25,953 nucleotides of DNA. Origin: a virus. The number at the start of each line of letters is the position of its first letter. The first letter of the stretch is position 1. The notes under the pieces were generated by a model. The model did no database searches, was not told where the DNA came from, and saw only the letters and a list, made by a program, of their open reading frames with translations. Location: IMG/VR virus record IMGVR_UViG_3300046028_000866, positions 1-25,953 of that record, one strand, 5' to 3'. Below, piece by piece: positions 24,870 to 25,953 of the stretch. Both the position numbers and the translations under genes were made by a program.

Positions 24870-25520
24870 TTAAATGATAGTTTTTTGATGATTTTCGGTA
24901 GTATAAGTACTACCCTTGAACTTTTGTTCAAAGTTGTCGTAGGTGATGTGCTGAAGGTTGGGAATGCCTTGTAGCTTGTCTGGAACAAATTGTCCTGGCT
25001 CCATCACTCTAAAGAAGTTTATATTCTTGAATTCTTTAACAGTTTTTTCTGTTTGGCTCAACCAGTTGCCAAAGAATGTTGCAGCGTCATTACTCTTTTT
25101 GTAGTTAAAAGTATCTGCATACACATTATTAAACTTGCCTTCTAGCCCTTGATAGTCAAATCCAAAGATGTAAATTTGTGAATATGCTTGTTGACAGGCA
25201 AACCATAATGCTGTAGGGCCGCTACTCCAACCCTTGTGCGGGCTAAAGAAGTTTACATGGCTCTTGCTGGTAATGCCTTTGTTGGGGTTTGTCCAAACTT
25301 GATGATCTTTATGGTAGCCTGCGGCAATAATTTCATTGACCATTTTGGTATCAACAGCAATTAAATAATCGGGTTCAAACTCTCTGTATAGGGCATTGCA
25401 CCCATAGACAGTTCCACGATTTTTTATTTCGTTTAGGTTTAGGTTTTTTCTGCTTGTTCCGTTGCCTAATACAAAGGCAACATTATGCGGCTGGTTGTTC
25501 TGCTTCAACTTTTGTACCAT
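24870..25520 (-). CDS. Rossmann-type protein resembling GT42 sialyltransferase / DUF115 (MptE-like) enzymes
   Basis: This 216-aa protein lies inside the head cassette. Start MVQKLKQNN at 25520 is preferred to the in-frame ATG at 25565, as it gives only a 38-bp overlap with the upstream gene; neither has a clear ribosome site. Motifs (numbered from 25520): 'VAFVLGNGTSRKN' (14-26), a beta strand and Gly loop; 'GTVYGCNALYREFEPDYLIA' (36-55) ending in 'VD'; later 'SSGPTALWFACQQ', 'IYIFGFDYQG' and 'FNNVYADTFNY'. The opening GNGxS plus the later xCNxLY resembles CstII-like sialyltransferases (GT42) and DUF115/MptE-fold proteins, which use nucleotide-linked substrates. I recall such proteins beside gp20-gp21 in other marine T4-like phages, usually unnamed. 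Substrate and role are unknown. Confidence 0.78.
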   Translation of the reverse strand: MVQKLKQNNQPHNVAFVLGNGTSRKNLNLNEIKNRGTVYGCNALYREFEPDYLIAVDTKMVNEIIAAGYHKDHQVWTNPNKGITSKSHVNFFSPHKGWSSGPTALWFACQQAYSQIYIFGFDYQGLEGKFNNVYADTFNYKKSNDAATFFGNWLSQTEKTVKEFKNINFFRVMEPGQFVPDKLQGIPNLQHITYDNFEQKFKGSTYTTENHQKTII

Positions 25521-25731
25521 ACATCTGTTTAATAAAACCGCGCTCGGACTCTGTTTCAAACTCATGCGCTTCGGTTTGATGTCTTAGCTGGTTGATTTGA
25601 CGAAGTGTAAGTTTGATCTTACGAGTATCGTCCTTTTCTAATACAGATTTGTCGCGAGAGGCATCATAGCGACGATCATTGGCAAAATCGTTGTGATTGT
25701 CATTAAAATAAAAAAACTCTCTTAAAAGCAT
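25483..25731 (-). CDS. Small conserved head-cassette protein, 82 aa, helical
   Basis: It starts at ATG 25731 (MLLREFFYFNDNHNDFANDR). The longer in-frame opening up to 25857 is rejected because it would run through the portal gene. Residues 1-30 are rich in Phe, Asn and Asp; 30-75 are charged and helical ('RKIKLTLRQINQLRHQTEAH', 'FIKQMYG'); the end is 'EAEQPAA'. The gene begins 17 nt after the portal stop (25748) and overlaps the Rossmann gene by 38 bp. No Shine-Dalgarno is visible, and the late promoter ends only 6 nt before the ATG, so translation may be leaderless or coupled to gp20. The position corresponds to T4 gene 67, but similarity is not evident, so a core or portal-associated role is only suggested. 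Confidence 0.68.
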   Translation of the reverse strand: MLLREFFYFNDNHNDFANDRRYDASRDKSVLEKDDTRKIKLTLRQINQLRHQTEAHEFETESERGFIKQMYGTKVEAEQPAA

Positions 25732-25736
25732 ATCTG

Positions 25737-25744
25737 TATTTATA
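25737..25744 (-). promoter_or_regulatory. T4-type late promoter (TATAAATA) after gp20
   Basis: This is a perfect copy of the T4 late consensus, on the minus strand, between the portal stop codon and the 82-aa gene. It would drive the head cassette down to the terminator at 20983-21006. The promoter is so close to the next ATG that the predicted RNA start falls at or inside that start codon. Confidence 0.78.
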
Positions 25745-25747
25745 TCT

Positions 25748-25953
25748 TTAGACTGCTGGAGCGGGTGCAGGTGCAGCCTCTCCTTCTGCAGGTACTGCGC
25801 CAGCTTCTGCTGCTGCGGCCATGCCTGGATCAGCATCAGGCTCTTGAGCTTCAGCACCCATGCCGCCCGGTGTAATGCCTACTGAGCGCATAGCTCCTGG
25901 AGCATCCATAGGAGCAGCTAGGTTGTCGCCTTGCTCTTCTCTCCATAGGCGTT
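25748..25953 (-). CDS. 20: Portal vertex protein gp20, C-terminal tail (runs off right edge)
   Basis: About 68 codons are visible, ending in TAA at 25748-25750. The readable tail begins 'LWREEQGDNLAAPMDAPGAM' and continues through a Gly/Met/Ala-rich stretch to a low-complexity Ala/Pro/Glu end ('EAAPAPAPAV'). Flexible Ala/Pro/Gly tails of this kind end the gp20 portals of marine T4-like phages, and the gene sits where T4 gene 20 sits, upstream of the core-protease-scaffold-capsid set. The portal forms the dodecameric ring for DNA packaging and tail attachment. The call relies mainly on order: the conserved portal body is outside the window. Confidence 0.72.
   Translation of the reverse strand, partial: RLWREEQGDNLAAPMDAPGAMRSVGITPGGMGAEAQEPDADPGMAAAAEAGAVPAEGEAAPAPAPAV

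Noticed and set aside
25732-25857. Upstream extension of the 82-aa protein (42 codons)
   Set aside because: It would overlap the portal gene's low-complexity tail in another frame and read as low-complexity Gln/Leu/Lys-rich sequence. The start at 25731 comes after the portal stop.

Overview
The window looks like part of the late (virion) region of a marine T4-like myovirus, of the kind infecting cyanobacteria, SAR11 or other aquatic bacteria. Every supported gene lies on the minus strand, so transcription runs from high to low coordinates. The taxonomic evidence is the head cassette at the right end, in T4 order: portal gp20 (C-terminal tail only), a small protein, a Rossmann-type protein, an acidic prohead core protein, protease gp21, scaffold gp22 and major capsid protein gp23. 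The host cannot be read from the sequence: there is no tRNA, integrase or host-derived metabolic gene. The calls rest on motif recognition; no database search was run.

Right part (20983-25953), head assembly. gp20 ends at 25748. A perfect T4-type late promoter (TATAAATA) follows at once. Then come an 82-aa protein, a GT42/MptE-like Rossmann protein, the acidic core protein, gp21, gp22 and gp23. gp23 has a short 389-aa precursor with a T4-like processing site (LAE, residues 39-41). A strong hairpin terminator with a UUCG loop closes the cassette at 20983-21006.

Left part (1-20964), about 20 kb of virion decoration and fibre genes directly downstream of gp23. It starts with a small helical protein and a 131-aa conserved virion protein. 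Next come four fibre-like proteins of 129-362 aa built of Gly/Thr/Asn-rich beta repeats, then small beta-sandwich proteins. Two giant paralogous adhesins of 1846 and 2663 aa follow. Both have seven N-terminal carbohydrate-binding-like repeats (CBM5/12 type), a right-handed beta-helix region, a six-bladed BNR-type propeller and a shared C-terminal domain. The left end holds another small beta protein, a fibre with an S74 intramolecular chaperone, and the start of a further fibre-like gene.

The genes are tightly packed (ATGA overlaps, gaps of 2-15 nt, Shine-Dalgarno sites often overlapping the upstream stop), so most are probably co-transcribed. NATAAATA late-promoter motifs stand at 25737-25744, 20692-20699 and 9588-9595, splitting the region into head, fibre and giant-adhesin units. 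The main novelty is the modular make-up of the two giant proteins: lineage-specific expansion of a Cys-x-Arg-Asp helical module, one domain pasted into two different hosts, and a common phage module inserted inside a propeller blade.
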